This document shows positions 8,174 through 17,071 of a stretch of DNA of 64,000 bases, piece by piece. A program made the position numbers and the translations under genes. The stretch's first letter is position 1. Every line of letters begins with the position of its first letter. The stretch covers positions 1,488,001 to 1,552,000 of the forward strand of contig JAHDWB010000001.1 of the NCBI GenBank assembly GCA_023382595.1, written 5' to 3'. The notes under the pieces are model-generated. The model was not told the DNA's origin, ran no database searches, and saw only the letters and a program-made list of their open reading frames with translations. The DNA is from Anaerolineales bacterium (GTDB lineage: Bacteria; Chloroflexota; Anaerolineae; Anaerolineales; Villigracilaceae).

Positions 8174-10519
8174 ATGACCTTCCCCAGTCTTTCCGAAGAT
8201 AACGTCACCAGAATATTCCTTGCCTTAAGTCAGTATCCAATTCTGAGCAGGCGCATCCGTCACTACATGCGCAAAACGCTATTTAATCGCGGAGTCATTA
8301 CGCGTGAAGCGTTTGATGATGAAGCAAAACGGAAAGCGGTCGAGTCGCAGGCGCGTGAAGGGCTGCATAATCCCTACGAAGAGGAAAAAGCGGATGTCTG
8401 GGAAGAGCGCTTGCAGCGCGTCCGGGATTCGTTGACGGATTTTTACTTCGCCTACAACCTGCCATATGCCGAGTTTGAGACCCTCGTGCGGCAAATGCTG
8501 GCGGAACGCGGCAGGGATGATGTGGAGTTTATCTGGTTCAACCCTGAGCTTGCCCCGCAGGACATGGTATTCGAACAGGCGGCGATGATCGAGTCCATGG
8601 CGGAACCAGACCGGGGGAGGTACGAGGCGCGCTTGAAAGAATTGAAGGTCGTGCTCATCCGCACCATGATCAGCGACCAGTTGAAATATATCAAGATGGC
8701 GCGTCACTGGTTCACTGTGGATGACTTCAAGGAGATCCATCGGCGCAAGATCGGCGGCGGTAAGATCGGCGGAAAAGCAGCAGGGATGCTGCTCGCTCAC
8801 CGAATCATCAAGGAAACCGCCCCACAGGAAGTTCGTGAGCGATTCAAGATCCCCACCTCCTATTACCTCGGTTCGGATGTTTTCTATAACTTTCTGTCAT
8901 TAAACGGATTGATGCACTGGAATGACCAGAAATATAAGACCGAGGAAGAGATGCGTGCGGACTATCCTGTGCTGTGTGCCGAATTTGCCGATGGCAAATT
9001 TCCGCCGGAGATCATCGAGCGGTTGGAGGAAATCCTTGCTGAGGCAGGAGATACGCCTCTCATTGTCCGTTCCTCCAGTTTGCTGGAGGACAACTTTGGA
9101 ACCTCCTTCGCCGGGAAATATGAAAGCATCTTTCTCCCGAATCAGGGGGAGCCAGACCGGAAACTTTCCAAGCTGACAGATGCCATTGCCAAGATCTATG
9201 CCAGTGTCCTGGATCCCGATGCGCTGCTTTATCGTCACCTCAAAGACTTGGCGGATTATGATGAGCGTATCGGCATCCTTATCCAGTTTGTGGAGGGAAG
9301 GCGTTGGGGAAATTATTATTTACCGCACGCCGCCGGGGTCGCTTTCAGCCGCAACTTATACCGTTGGTCACCGCAGATCAAGCAGGAAGACGGATTTTTG
9401 CGTCTTGTCTGGGGGTTGGGCACCCGCGCAGTGGATGTGGTCGCGGATGATTATCCCCGCCTCGTGGCGCTTAGTCACCCTACATTGACTCCCTCATCCG
9501 ATGTCCGCGCGACACAGAGTTACTCGCAGCGGAGTGTGGATGTTATCGACCTTGATAAAAACGATTTTGTTACGATCCCTGTCCGCGAACTTATTGGCGT
9601 GGATTATGAAGCGGTGCGTTATATTGCCCAGACTGTGGAAGAAGGATATCTCGCTGCCATCCGCTCACGGATCGCCCCACCCGAAAAAATGGTGATCAAC
9701 TTCAACGGATTGTTATCCCGTACGCCTTTTGCCGCATCGATCCGCGAAGCATTGAAACTGCTTGAAACTCATTATGGATCCCCGGTGGATACCGAATTCA
9801 CATTGGAGCTTCTTACGCCTGACGAACAGCGGTCTGAAGTTCGCATCACCCTTCTGCAATGCCGCCCGCAAAGCCATATTCAAGAATCGGGAGAAGTGCA
9901 GATCCCAAGCGACTTGCGGAATGATAACATTGTGTTCTCCACATCGCGAATGGTTCCTCAAGGAGCGATCCAAAACATCCGTTATGTTCTTTTCGTCCCA
10001 TCGGAAGGGTATTTCAGCCTTGAATCGCAGGCAGAGCGGACTGCGCTGGAGCGCGCCATTGGGCAATTCAATGCGCTCATGAAGGACGAGGTGTACATCG
10101 CGGTTGGTCCGGGGCGCTGGGGCACATCCACTCCCGACCTTGGCGTGCACATCGCGTATGGTGATATCTATAATGCCCGCGCCTTGGTGGAATTGGCGGG
10201 CGAATCCATTGGCGCCTCTCCCGAACCGTCCTTTGGTACTCACTTCTTTCAAGACTTGATGGAAGCGAACATTTATCCGCTAGCGGTCTTTCTCGATGAT
10301 ATGGATACGGTGTTCAACCGGGAATTTTTCTATCGAACACCGAATCGTATCAAAGAATTCATCTCCATCGATAATCCGCGCGTCCTCTCCGCTCTGCATT
10401 TGATCGCTGTCCATGACTATCGTCCGCATCACCACATGGATCTGGTAATGGATTCACAGAAGAGCCGGGCGGTTGCATTCCTTGTTAAAGATGAAACGAA
10501 GGCTCAAACCCAGGATTGA
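8174..10519 (+). CDS. PEP/pyruvate-binding (PPDK N-terminal domain) protein
   Basis: 781 residues. The block VRSSSLLEDNFGTSFAGKYE (about residue 297) is the ATP-grasp signature of the PPDK/PEP-synthase N-terminal domain. A later block, GPGRWGTSTPDLGVHIAYGD (about 649), is also conserved in stand-alone relatives. The swivelling phosphohistidine domain and the C-terminal TIM barrel of true PEP synthase or PPDK are not seen, so full pyruvate-PEP interconversion is unlikely without partner proteins. The N-terminal 200 residues are helical, with no recognised domain. A nucleotide-dependent phosphotransfer role is inferred. It follows the lamin-tail gene after 73 bases. Confidence 0.75.
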   Translation: MTFPSLSEDNVTRIFLALSQYPILSRRIRHYMRKTLFNRGVITREAFDDEAKRKAVESQAREGLHNPYEEEKADVWEERLQRVRDSLTDFYFAYNLPYAEFETLVRQMLAERGRDDVEFIWFNPELAPQDMVFEQAAMIESMAEPDRGRYEARLKELKVVLIRTMISDQLKYIKMARHWFTVDDFKEIHRRKIGGGKIGGKAAGMLLAHRIIKETAPQEVRERFKIPTSYYLGSDVFYNFLSLNGLMHWNDQKYKTEEEMRADYPVLCAEFADGKFPPEIIERLEEILAEAGDTPLIVRSSSLLEDNFGTSFAGKYESIFLPNQGEPDRKLSKLTDAIAKIYASVLDPDALLYRHLKDLADYDERIGILIQFVEGRRWGNYYLPHAAGVAFSRNLYRWSPQIKQEDGFLRLVWGLGTRAVDVVADDYPRLVALSHPTLTPSSDVRATQSYSQRSVDVIDLDKNDFVTIPVRELIGVDYEAVRYIAQTVEEGYLAAIRSRIAPPEKMVINFNGLLSRTPFAASIREALKLLETHYGSPVDTEFTLELLTPDEQRSEVRITLLQCRPQSHIQESGEVQIPSDLRNDNIVFSTSRMVPQGAIQNIRYVLFVPSEGYFSLESQAERTALERAIGQFNALMKDEVYIAVGPGRWGTSTPDLGVHIAYGDIYNARALVELAGESIGASPEPSFGTHFFQDLMEANIYPLAVFLDDMDTVFNREFFYRTPNRIKEFISIDNPRVLSALHLIAVHDYRPHHHMDLVMDSQKSRAVAFLVKDETKAQTQD

Positions 10520-10616
10520 TATACATACAACGAATTCAAACCTTACCCTGCAAACCCATTTTTTAAGAAATAGGCACTTGTTCATCCCCAATGTTTGCGT
10601 TATTATCCTAAGGTCA

Positions 10617-10633
10617 GGGGTGACGTCCACCCC
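10617..10633 (+). promoter_or_regulatory. Inverted repeat upstream of phnD-like gene
   Basis: GGGGTG-ACGTC-CACCCC lies 34 bases before the start codon at 10667, between a TATTAT-like -10 sequence and the AGGAG ribosome-binding site. It could be an operator or a leader hairpin. Confidence 0.4.
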
Positions 10634-10666
10634 GGTAGAATCTAACATTGTGAAAGAGGAGAAACC

Positions 10667-11791
10667 ATGAACAAACGTATGTCTTTTGTCCTGCTGGCGC
10701 TCATCGTGTCCGTTGCGATGATCCTCAGCGCATGCGGTCCAGCCGCCACAGAGGCTCCTGCCCCTGAACCGGTTGAAGAACCCACGGCGGTGCCGCCGAC
10801 CGCAGTACCTGAACCCACCGAAGAACCCGCGCCGGAAATCGGCTCCCCGGAACACCCCATCAAAGTCTTGTTCGTCCCCTCCGTGGACGCGCAGGTCATT
10901 GTGAGCGGCGGTGAGATCATGGCTCAAGCCCTTAACGAAGCCACCGGCTTGACCTTTGAAGTTGTTGTGCCGACCTCCTATGCAGCCACCATTGAAGAGA
11001 TGTGTGCATCCCCTGCCGACACCATGGCGTTCATCCCTGGTTTGGGGTACGCACTTGCCAGCCAGTTGTGTGGCGTGGATGTTGCCTTCAAAGCTGTCCG
11101 CTTCGGTTTTTCCGAATACTGGGCTCAGATCCTGGTCCCGCGTGACAGTGACATTGACTCCCTTGAAGACTTGGATGGTCTGACTTGGGGTTATGGCGAT
11201 CCCGGCTCCACCTCCGGTTACATGGTCCCGTTGGTCATGTTCCAGGAAGCCGGTATTGAGCCCGTTCACTTTGAAACTGGCGGCAGCCACAATGGTGCAG
11301 CTCTCGCCCTTTACAATGGCTCTGTGGATTTCGCTACCACCTTCTACAGCCCCTACTTGCATCCCGAAGGCGGTGTTGAATGGTCGTTTGAAAATCCCGA
11401 CATCCCTGAAGATGTGATCGATACCTGCGGTCCGAATGCTGATGGATCCCGCTTATTGTGCGGACCCAATGGCGAATACCGCGTACTGGATGCCCGCGCC
11501 AGCATCCGCACGGAAGCCCCGGATATCATGCAGAAGACCCGCATTTTGATGATCTCCACCGGCATTCCCAACGATACGCTCTCCTTCGGTCCTGAATTCC
11601 CCGCCGACTTGCGCGCCCAGATCGAAGCCGCCTTGGTGGCTTTCGCTGGAACTGATGCCTGGAATGAATCAATCGGCAATCAGGATTTCTATGGCTGGAC
11701 CGGCATCGAAGCGGCAACGGATGCAGAATATGATGTTGTTCGCAAGATGGTGGAAGCTTCAGGCTACACCCTTGAAGGACTTGGTCAATAA
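10667..11791 (+). CDS. phnD: Phosphonate/phosphite-type ABC transporter substrate-binding lipoprotein (PhnD family)
   Basis: 374 residues. It has a lipoprotein signal with lipobox ILSAC (Cys about residue 24) and then a Pro/Glu/Thr-rich tether to about residue 60. The binding domain shows PhnD-family features: IKVLFVPSVDAQ at the domain start, LDGLTWGYGDPGSTSGYM (conserved hinge and anion-binding segment) and GGSHNGAALALYNGSVDFAT. PhnD proteins deliver phosphonates, phosphite or related oxyanions to PhnC-PhnE. It is followed by phnC and phnE in order, separated by a strong hairpin. The natural ligand cannot be fixed from sequence. The ribosome-binding site AGGAG is strong. Confidence 0.88.
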   Translation: MNKRMSFVLLALIVSVAMILSACGPAATEAPAPEPVEEPTAVPPTAVPEPTEEPAPEIGSPEHPIKVLFVPSVDAQVIVSGGEIMAQALNEATGLTFEVVVPTSYAATIEEMCASPADTMAFIPGLGYALASQLCGVDVAFKAVRFGFSEYWAQILVPRDSDIDSLEDLDGLTWGYGDPGSTSGYMVPLVMFQEAGIEPVHFETGGSHNGAALALYNGSVDFATTFYSPYLHPEGGVEWSFENPDIPEDVIDTCGPNADGSRLLCGPNGEYRVLDARASIRTEAPDIMQKTRILMISTGIPNDTLSFGPEFPADLRAQIEAALVAFAGTDAWNESIGNQDFYGWTGIEAATDAEYDVVRKMVEASGYTLEGLGQ

Positions 11792-11809
11792 TCTGTCCCG
11801 GTAGCATTC

Positions 11810-11840
11810 ATCCCGGACAGGGGTCTCCCCTGTCCGGGAT
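11810..11840 (+). terminator. Intra-operon terminator/attenuator between phnD and phnC
   Basis: A perfect 14-bp stem (11810-11823 with 11827-11840) closes a TCT loop and is followed by TTTGT. Partial termination here would make the binding protein more abundant than the membrane components, a common arrangement. Confidence 0.8.
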
Positions 11841-11881
11841 TTTGTACTTACAACCTTTTTCTTCCATTGGCGGTGATAATC

Positions 11882-12634
11882 ATGCTAAAAATTCAAAACC
11901 TGACAAAAATCTATGATGGCGGTGTCCAAGCCCTGACAGATGTAAGTTTTGATGTGCCAAAAGGTCAATTCTTGGCTGTGATCGGCTTGAGCGGTTCCGG
12001 TAAATCAACGCTGTTGCGTTGCATTAATCGCCTGATCGAACCAACCGATGGAAAGATACTTTGGAATGGGGTGGATGTAACAGACGCTTCCGACGATGAA
12101 TTACGCCGCGTCCGCCGCAAGATCGGCATGGTATTCCAGCATTTCAACCTTGTTCACCGCTCTTCTGTTCTCACAAATGTGCTTGCTGGGCGCCTGGGAT
12201 ATGTCAATCCCGCTTGGAGTCTGGTCAACCGCTTTCCAAAAAGTGATGTGGAAAACGCATTCAAGCAATTGGAACGGGTTGGCATCGCTGATAAAGCCAA
12301 CCACCGTGCTGATGAACTAAGCGGCGGGCAGCAGCAACGCGTGGGGGTGGCGCGTGCCATGATGCAGAACCCTGAAATGATATTGGCGGATGAACCCGTT
12401 GCAAGCCTCGATCCAGTTCTGGCGCACAGCATCATGCAATACCTGGAAATGATCAATAAAGAGGATGGCGTAACAGTGTTATGCAGTCTGCACTTTCTGG
12501 ATTTGGTACACCGTTATGCCGACCGCGTAGTGGCTCTTAATGAAGGAAAACTGATGTTTGACGGTTCGCCCAAAGAGATCGATGATGTCAAATTCAAAGA
12601 GATTTACGGCCGCGATGCGGAACGTGTAGGATAG
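11882..12634 (+). CDS. phnC: Phosphonate-type ABC transporter ATP-binding protein
   Basis: 250 residues from the ATG at 11882, where similarity to PhnC begins (MLKIQNLTKIYDGGVQALTD); an upstream in-frame ATG at 11867 adds only five residues. Walker A is GLSGSGKST, the ABC signature LSGGQQQRVGVARAMMQNP, Walker B MILADEPVASLDP, and the switch His is in CSLHFLDL. PhnC couples ATP hydrolysis to import through PhnE. It sits between the binding-protein and permease genes with 10 bases before phnE, so one operon is likely. Confidence 0.92.
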   Translation: MLKIQNLTKIYDGGVQALTDVSFDVPKGQFLAVIGLSGSGKSTLLRCINRLIEPTDGKILWNGVDVTDASDDELRRVRRKIGMVFQHFNLVHRSSVLTNVLAGRLGYVNPAWSLVNRFPKSDVENAFKQLERVGIADKANHRADELSGGQQQRVGVARAMMQNPEMILADEPVASLDPVLAHSIMQYLEMINKEDGVTVLCSLHFLDLVHRYADRVVALNEGKLMFDGSPKEIDDVKFKEIYGRDAERVG

Positions 12635-12644
12635 AGGATGCATC

Positions 12645-14465
12645 ATGAAGGACAAAAAACCTAGCCCGTTTCGTTCCCTAAGACTTGGTCTGTTTATTAT
12701 TGCAGTTCTTGTAGTATATGCCTATGGCTTTCAAGTTACACAGGTCAACCTTGCAGAGACAAAATCCGAACACCGCCAGCAGCAACTGTTCCGTATTCTT
12801 CGCGCCTTAGCCAGACCCAACTTCTTCACCTATGAAAAGGAGGAGTTTGAGGTTCGCACCCCGATCATGATCCCGTGTCCTCCGGAGGGATTTGAGCCTG
12901 AAGTCAATGAAGATCCGTCGCAGCCTTACATGGTTGTCACACCCGCTTGCAGTGATGTTCGCACGAATATTACGATAAAGGGATATAACTTCGAACCGCA
13001 GACACGCGGACCTCTTAACCTCGTCCCGTTTGAAAGCGGAGTCAATTTGCAACTTGCCAGTATCGAAGTGGATCGATTCGGGGAATTTGAAGCCACCGTA
13101 CTCTTGCCAAACCGCCCCAGTGAAGATGCTCATGAGATCGTAGCCATAACCCGTCGCAACGTAGGCGCTCCTCAATTGACAAAAACAGCCTACGATACGT
13201 GGAATAAGATCATAGAAACGGTTTTTCTAGCTTTGTTGGCAACCACCTTGGGCATCGTGTTTGCAATCCCGTTGAGTTTCTTTGCCGCCCGCAACCTGAT
13301 GAAGGATGTGACCAATTCCCTTGCAGGCATATCACTTTCCATTCTGCTTATTCCTGTTGGTTTGTATTTGGGTAGTCAGTTGGCTGACCAGGCGGAACGG
13401 ATCAGCCTGTTATTGACAAACAATCTTCTAGTTATCATGGCAGTTTTGATCATAGCGCCATTTATTCTGGTAAGAGGTGTGCGCTGGGCACTGCCGCAGC
13501 AGGAGATCATCAACCCATCCGTGGGATTGAGAGTTGCCCGTATCCTGACATTGCTTGCGCTGTTCTTCATCTTCATCCTGGCGCTCTACCTCATAGCATT
13601 CCTTGCCCTAAGTGGAGGAAGATCGTTGGGGCTTTCCATGGGCAATTTCGGATTTTTGGGATTCTTTATCCGCGATCTCGGTGATATCTTGAACATGGTG
13701 GTGAAAGCGGTGGTTGCCCTCGCTGGCGCAGGCATCTTAAACGGTCTCGCAGGACGCTGGGGTGAATCCCTGAGCCGAAAAACAGGCACCACTGCCCATT
13801 TACTCCACATAATACTGGCGACTGCCGCTGGAGCAGCTCTTGTTGTCATCCTTGCTGCGATCATTAACTGGTTCTATCAATTTCAGGATGTTCAGAGTTT
13901 CTTCATGTATGCCGGCGCGATCGGTGCGGGGTTGGGGCTTATAACCAGCTTGTTCTACAAGCCTGCTGATGCGGTCCCAAGCGGACTTGTCATTTATTAC
14001 GTGGCTCGTACCATCTTCAACGCGTTACGTTCCGTTGAGGCGCTGGTGATGGCGATTGTTTTTGTCGTATGGGTCGGGATCGGACCTTTTGCTGGTTCAC
14101 TTGCGCTGGCGTTGCATACTATTGCATCGCTTGCCAAGTTGTATTCCGAACAAGTGGAAAGTATCATGGCGGGTCCCATAGAAGCCATACAAGCCACCGG
14201 CGCAAATCGCCTGCAAACCATCATCTATGCGGTCGTTCCGCAGATCGTCCCGCCGTATATCTCCTACACCATGTATCGCTGGGATATCAATGTCCGTATG
14301 TCCACCATCATCGGGTTTGTCGGCGGCGGTGGTATCGGTTTTCTGCTCCAGCAAAACATCAATCTCTTGAACTACCGTGATGCCAGTGCGCAGATGATCG
14401 CGATCGCTGTTGTTGTCTCCCTCATGGATTACGTCAGTTCCGTGATGCGTGAGAAGGTTGTGTAG
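12645..14465 (+). CDS. phnE: Phosphonate-type ABC transporter permease, enlarged
   Basis: 606 residues, more than twice the usual PhnE length of about 260-290. After an N-terminal helix, residues about 50-180 form an extracytoplasmic beta-rich domain (TPACSDVRTNITIKGYNFEP; IPT/TIG-like). The MetI-type permease domain starts near 185 (WNKIIETVFLALLATTLGIV) but is interrupted after its first helices by about 200 residues of extra hydrophobic segments (about 225-440). It resumes at YVARTIFNALRSVEALVMAI and carries the coupling EAA loop (MAGPIEAIQATGANRLQTII) near 510. The enlargement may add a substrate-gating or scaffolding module; that is inference. Confidence 0.85.
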   Translation: MKDKKPSPFRSLRLGLFIIAVLVVYAYGFQVTQVNLAETKSEHRQQQLFRILRALARPNFFTYEKEEFEVRTPIMIPCPPEGFEPEVNEDPSQPYMVVTPACSDVRTNITIKGYNFEPQTRGPLNLVPFESGVNLQLASIEVDRFGEFEATVLLPNRPSEDAHEIVAITRRNVGAPQLTKTAYDTWNKIIETVFLALLATTLGIVFAIPLSFFAARNLMKDVTNSLAGISLSILLIPVGLYLGSQLADQAERISLLLTNNLLVIMAVLIIAPFILVRGVRWALPQQEIINPSVGLRVARILTLLALFFIFILALYLIAFLALSGGRSLGLSMGNFGFLGFFIRDLGDILNMVVKAVVALAGAGILNGLAGRWGESLSRKTGTTAHLLHIILATAAGAALVVILAAIINWFYQFQDVQSFFMYAGAIGAGLGLITSLFYKPADAVPSGLVIYYVARTIFNALRSVEALVMAIVFVVWVGIGPFAGSLALALHTIASLAKLYSEQVESIMAGPIEAIQATGANRLQTIIYAVVPQIVPPYISYTMYRWDINVRMSTIIGFVGGGGIGFLLQQNINLLNYRDASAQMIAIAVVVSLMDYVSSVMREKVV

Positions 14466-14480
14466 CGCCTTCTTTAAAAT

Positions 14481-14512
14481 AAAAGGACTGGCTTTGTAAA
14501 GCCAGTCCTTTT
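14481..14512. terminator. Bidirectional intrinsic terminator
   Basis: AAAAGGACTGGCTTT pairs with AAAGCCAGTCCTTTT, followed by ATTTTTTT on the plus strand and AAAATAAAA on the other side. It ends the phn operon and also the convergent HAD gene, whose stop at 14519 lies in the T run. Confidence 0.9.
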
Positions 14513-14518
14513 ATTTTT

Positions 14519-15178
14519 TTAAATCCTTGCCATCAAATCCCGCAGGGATAGGTTCGCAAGAGACGCAATCGTCATGTCACCACGCACACCCATCTTTGCC
14601 GTCAGCGGATTGGGTACCGCCACTACGAAGATACCCGCACGGCGCGCCGCCTCCACGCCGTTGAGCGAATCCTCGAAGACAACCGCCTCGCTGGCTTGAA
14701 CCCGCAGCCGCTCCAACACCTTCAGGTAGATATCCGGGTTGGGTTTCGTCCTGCCGGGCGGAACATCATCCTGGCAAATGATGTGATTGAAGAGATTAAA
14801 GATTCCAAGACGCTTTGCGTGGGTATCCACCCAGGAGTGGGGGGAACTGGAGCCGATGGCAATTTTCATCCCGACTTCCCGTGCCTGATGGATCATCTCC
14901 AGCACGCCGGGCATGACCGGACTGGCATGGATAAGTTGGTCTGCCTCCCGTCGGTAACGGCTGCGCATCGAAACAGCATCCAGCCGTCCCTGAGAAAGAA
15001 GCGAGAGATGATTGGCGGCATCGAAGGTCGAGATGCCGTATCCCCCGATGGTCTTCTCCCATTCATGCACTGGAAGTTCGAATCCGTGTTCGCGGTAAAT
15101 GGATTCCCAGACAAAAACTTCAGGTGTCTCGGTGTCGAGGATCAACCCGTCAAAATCGAATATTAACGCTTTAAGCAT
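14519..15178 (-). CDS. HAD-superfamily hydrolase, beta-phosphoglucomutase-like
   Basis: 219 residues with the four HAD motifs: FDFDGLILDTE (nucleophile Asp 9, acid/base Asp 11), IGSSSPHSW (motif II), GRTKPNPDIYL with the motif III Lys, and VVFEDSLNGVEAARRAG (motif IV). The helical cap between motifs I and II places it with the phosphoglucomutase / phosphoglycolate phosphatase subgroup. It dephosphorylates or isomerises a small phosphosugar; the exact substrate is not evident. It starts immediately after the stop of the 15179-15499 gene and is the last gene of a leftward group running back to pdxS. Confidence 0.88.
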   Translation of the reverse strand: MLKALIFDFDGLILDTETPEVFVWESIYREHGFELPVHEWEKTIGGYGISTFDAANHLSLLSQGRLDAVSMRSRYRREADQLIHASPVMPGVLEMIHQAREVGMKIAIGSSSPHSWVDTHAKRLGIFNLFNHIICQDDVPPGRTKPNPDIYLKVLERLRVQASEAVVFEDSLNGVEAARRAGIFVVAVPNPLTAKMGVRGDMTIASLANLSLRDLMARI

Positions 15179-15499
15179 TTATGGAAACCGCCTTACGAAA
15201 TCTGATATTGCTTCCCAAATCTTTATTTCCCGAACCCCGTCGGTGTTGATGAGTTTTAGCAGGTCGCTCAATGCGGAACGCATGGCGCGGTACTCGCGCT
15301 CGCCGTCCACATCGGTGCTGAAGAAGCGGGTGTGGTCCATCCAGCCGTAGATGTTGGCAGAGACGGAAATAAAACGGTTGCCGCGCCGCAGGGTGATGCG
15401 CGCGCCGCTGGCATGTTCCTCATCGTACAGGATCATTCCACCTTCCAGACCCTTCGTGCCGATGCTCCGCCCGGCGTTGTATGCGACCCAGTTACTCAT
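15179..15499 (-). CDS. Conserved hypothetical protein, 106 aa
   Basis: A soluble 106-residue protein I do not recognise. It starts MSNWVAYNAGRSIGTKG, contains the beta-rich stretch ARITLRRGNRFISVSANIYG and ends with a helix rich in charged residues. It overlaps the acetyltransferase-like gene by 8 bases and abuts the HAD gene with no gap, so it is firmly within a translated operon and is very probably real. No catalytic motif is visible. Confidence 0.7.
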   Translation of the reverse strand: MSNWVAYNAGRSIGTKGLEGGMILYDEEHASGARITLRRGNRFISVSANIYGWMDHTRFFSTDVDGEREYRAMRSALSDLLKLINTDGVREIKIWEAISDFVRRFP

Positions 15500-16406
15500 C
15501 CACTTTCATCCTGCTCATGCGCGAGGGTTGTACGCCCGCTGTGGTTGGAAGAGTGCGCACGGGCTGCCCGTTCTTTACCAGGTGCGCGAGATGTTTCACC
15601 ATTACCGCCTGCCGCGCCGAAGCCTTTGCCCCCAGATCCTCCAGCACCGGCTCCAGCCAGGTCTGATACGAACGAACGTTCAAATAGATGGGGCGTCCGC
15701 GCCCGGGCAGGTTCGAGATAAGCGAAACAATCTTTTCACTCACGCCGTTCTCTTCCGGGTGGATGAGCGGCGTCAGCGCGATCCCATACATGCCCGATGT
15801 GATATTCGCAAAACAACGCATCCCCTCATGCACATATCCCTGCACACGGTTCGGCGCCGGCTCGACCGGATGCAGCAACTGCGGGACGATCTGATAGTGA
15901 AGACTCTGCACGCCATGCAGATCCACCGACTGCATCCGCCTCCAACTCGTACTTGAATTTGACCCTGTTTTCTCGAGCAGACTCACATCCCAAACCCGCT
16001 GCCACGCGTAGACGGAGAATCCCGCCATCCGCAGCGCCGGGAAGACATCGCTGGTCTCATCCACCTCGGCGATGATATGAGCCGCCTGCCATTCCCCCGC
16101 CTGAGCGGACAAATGCTCGATCAGCGCGGGCAGCTGCGAGTCGTTCAAGTTGGATGCCGGCGCGAGGTACAACAATTTTGCGAACGTCTCTCCGCGCGTG
16201 TGGATGACGCCGCCCAGGATCGTCTCGTTATTGCTGTTGTCGATCGCCGCATACAAATGCCGCGACGGGTTGATATACGCCAGCAATCCCATCGCTCCCA
16301 GCGGATGTCCGCGCGTGAGGGCACGCGCGCTATCGAGTGTCAGCACATCGTTTCGATAACGTGCAATTGTGGGTAGATCGAGGAAGTCGAGCGGACGAAT
16401 GGTCAT
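15492..16406 (-). CDS. GNAT-like acetyltransferase-fold protein
   Basis: 304 residues from the ATG at 16406 (MTIRPLDFLDLPTIARYRND). A longer reading to 16433 would start inside the palindromic repeat at 16415-16442 and is disfavoured. The N-terminal pattern and the segment IIAEVDETSDVFPALRMAGFSVY resemble GNAT N-acetyltransferases, and a second, weaker copy of the fold may follow (YLNVRSYQTWLEPVLEDLGA). The acetyl-CoA binding loop (Q/RxxGxG/A) is not clear, so catalysis is uncertain. It lies between pdxT and the HAD gene in a leftward operon. Confidence 0.55.
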   Translation of the reverse strand: MTIRPLDFLDLPTIARYRNDVLTLDSARALTRGHPLGAMGLLAYINPSRHLYAAIDNSNNETILGGVIHTRGETFAKLLYLAPASNLNDSQLPALIEHLSAQAGEWQAAHIIAEVDETSDVFPALRMAGFSVYAWQRVWDVSLLEKTGSNSSTSWRRMQSVDLHGVQSLHYQIVPQLLHPVEPAPNRVQGYVHEGMRCFANITSGMYGIALTPLIHPEENGVSEKIVSLISNLPGRGRPIYLNVRSYQTWLEPVLEDLGAKASARQAVMVKHLAHLVKNGQPVRTLPTTAGVQPSRMSRMKVDE

Positions 16407-16414
16407 TTGATATT

Positions 16415-16442
16415 TGCAGGGACACAACGCCATGTCCCTGCA
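16415..16442. repeat. REP-like palindrome, copy A
   Basis: TGCAGGGACA and TGTCCCTGCA arms flank an 8-base centre. A near copy lies at 17036-17065. Both sit just upstream of genes in the same leftward operon. Confidence 0.7.
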
Positions 16443-16445
16443 GAT

Positions 16446-17024
16446 TTACGACGCCAGCGAAATAAAATACTCGTGGAAGCGTGTATCTTCGGTCAGTTCG
16501 GGATGGAACGACGTCGCCAGCAGATGACCTTCCTGCGCAGCAACAATTCGACCATCTTCCAAAGCAGACAGAACTTTCACATTTCCGCCAACAGATTCAA
16601 TGATCGGCGCGCGGATGAAGACCGCATGATATGGATGCTCCGTGCCGGTGGCTTTGTATAACTCATCGATCTCAAGGTCGGTCTCGAATGAATCCACCTG
16701 CCGTCCGAAGGCATTGCGCTGGACTTTGATATCCATCAAGCCAAGCAGGGGCTGGTCACGCCCGATGTTTTTGGAAAGGAAGATCGCGCCTGCGCATGTT
16801 CCCCAAATGGCGCGGGTCTTTCCAAACTTCTTGAGCGGATCCAATAAATCATACGCCACCGCCAGCTTGCCGATCGTTGTGGACTCTCCGCCGGGGATGA
16901 TAAGTCCGTCCAGCCCATCCAAATGTTTGGACAAACGAACTTCCGCTGTTTCCACGCCGAGTTTTTTCAGCATGGAGATATGCTCTGCAAAATCGCCCTG
17001 CAGGGCGAGAACTCCGATTTTCAT
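16446..17024 (-). CDS. pdxT: Pyridoxal 5'-phosphate synthase glutaminase subunit
   Basis: 192 residues starting MKIGVLALQGDFAEHISML at 17024; a longer frame from 17066 reads through a palindromic repeat and is not part of the family. Class I glutamine amidotransferase features: IIPGGEST, the nucleophile Cys in IWGTCAGAIFL, and the His-Glu pair in TSFHPELTED. PdxT hydrolyses glutamine and channels ammonia to PdxS, which makes PLP from ribose 5-phosphate and glyceraldehyde 3-phosphate. It lies 47 bases after pdxS, the usual pairing. Confidence 0.96.
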   Translation of the reverse strand: MKIGVLALQGDFAEHISMLKKLGVETAEVRLSKHLDGLDGLIIPGGESTTIGKLAVAYDLLDPLKKFGKTRAIWGTCAGAIFLSKNIGRDQPLLGLMDIKVQRNAFGRQVDSFETDLEIDELYKATGTEHPYHAVFIRAPIIESVGGNVKVLSALEDGRIVAAQEGHLLATSFHPELTEDTRFHEYFISLAS

Positions 17025-17035
17025 GTTATCCAAAG

Positions 17036-17065
17036 GCAGGGACACAGCGGCGCTATGTCCCTGCA
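17036..17065. repeat. REP-like palindrome, copy B
   Basis: GCAGGGACACAGCG and CGCTATGTCCCTGC arms, in the pdxS-pdxT gap. Same family as 16415-16442; the arms keep GCAGGGACA while the centre varies. Confidence 0.7.
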
Positions 17066-17071
17066 ATTTAT

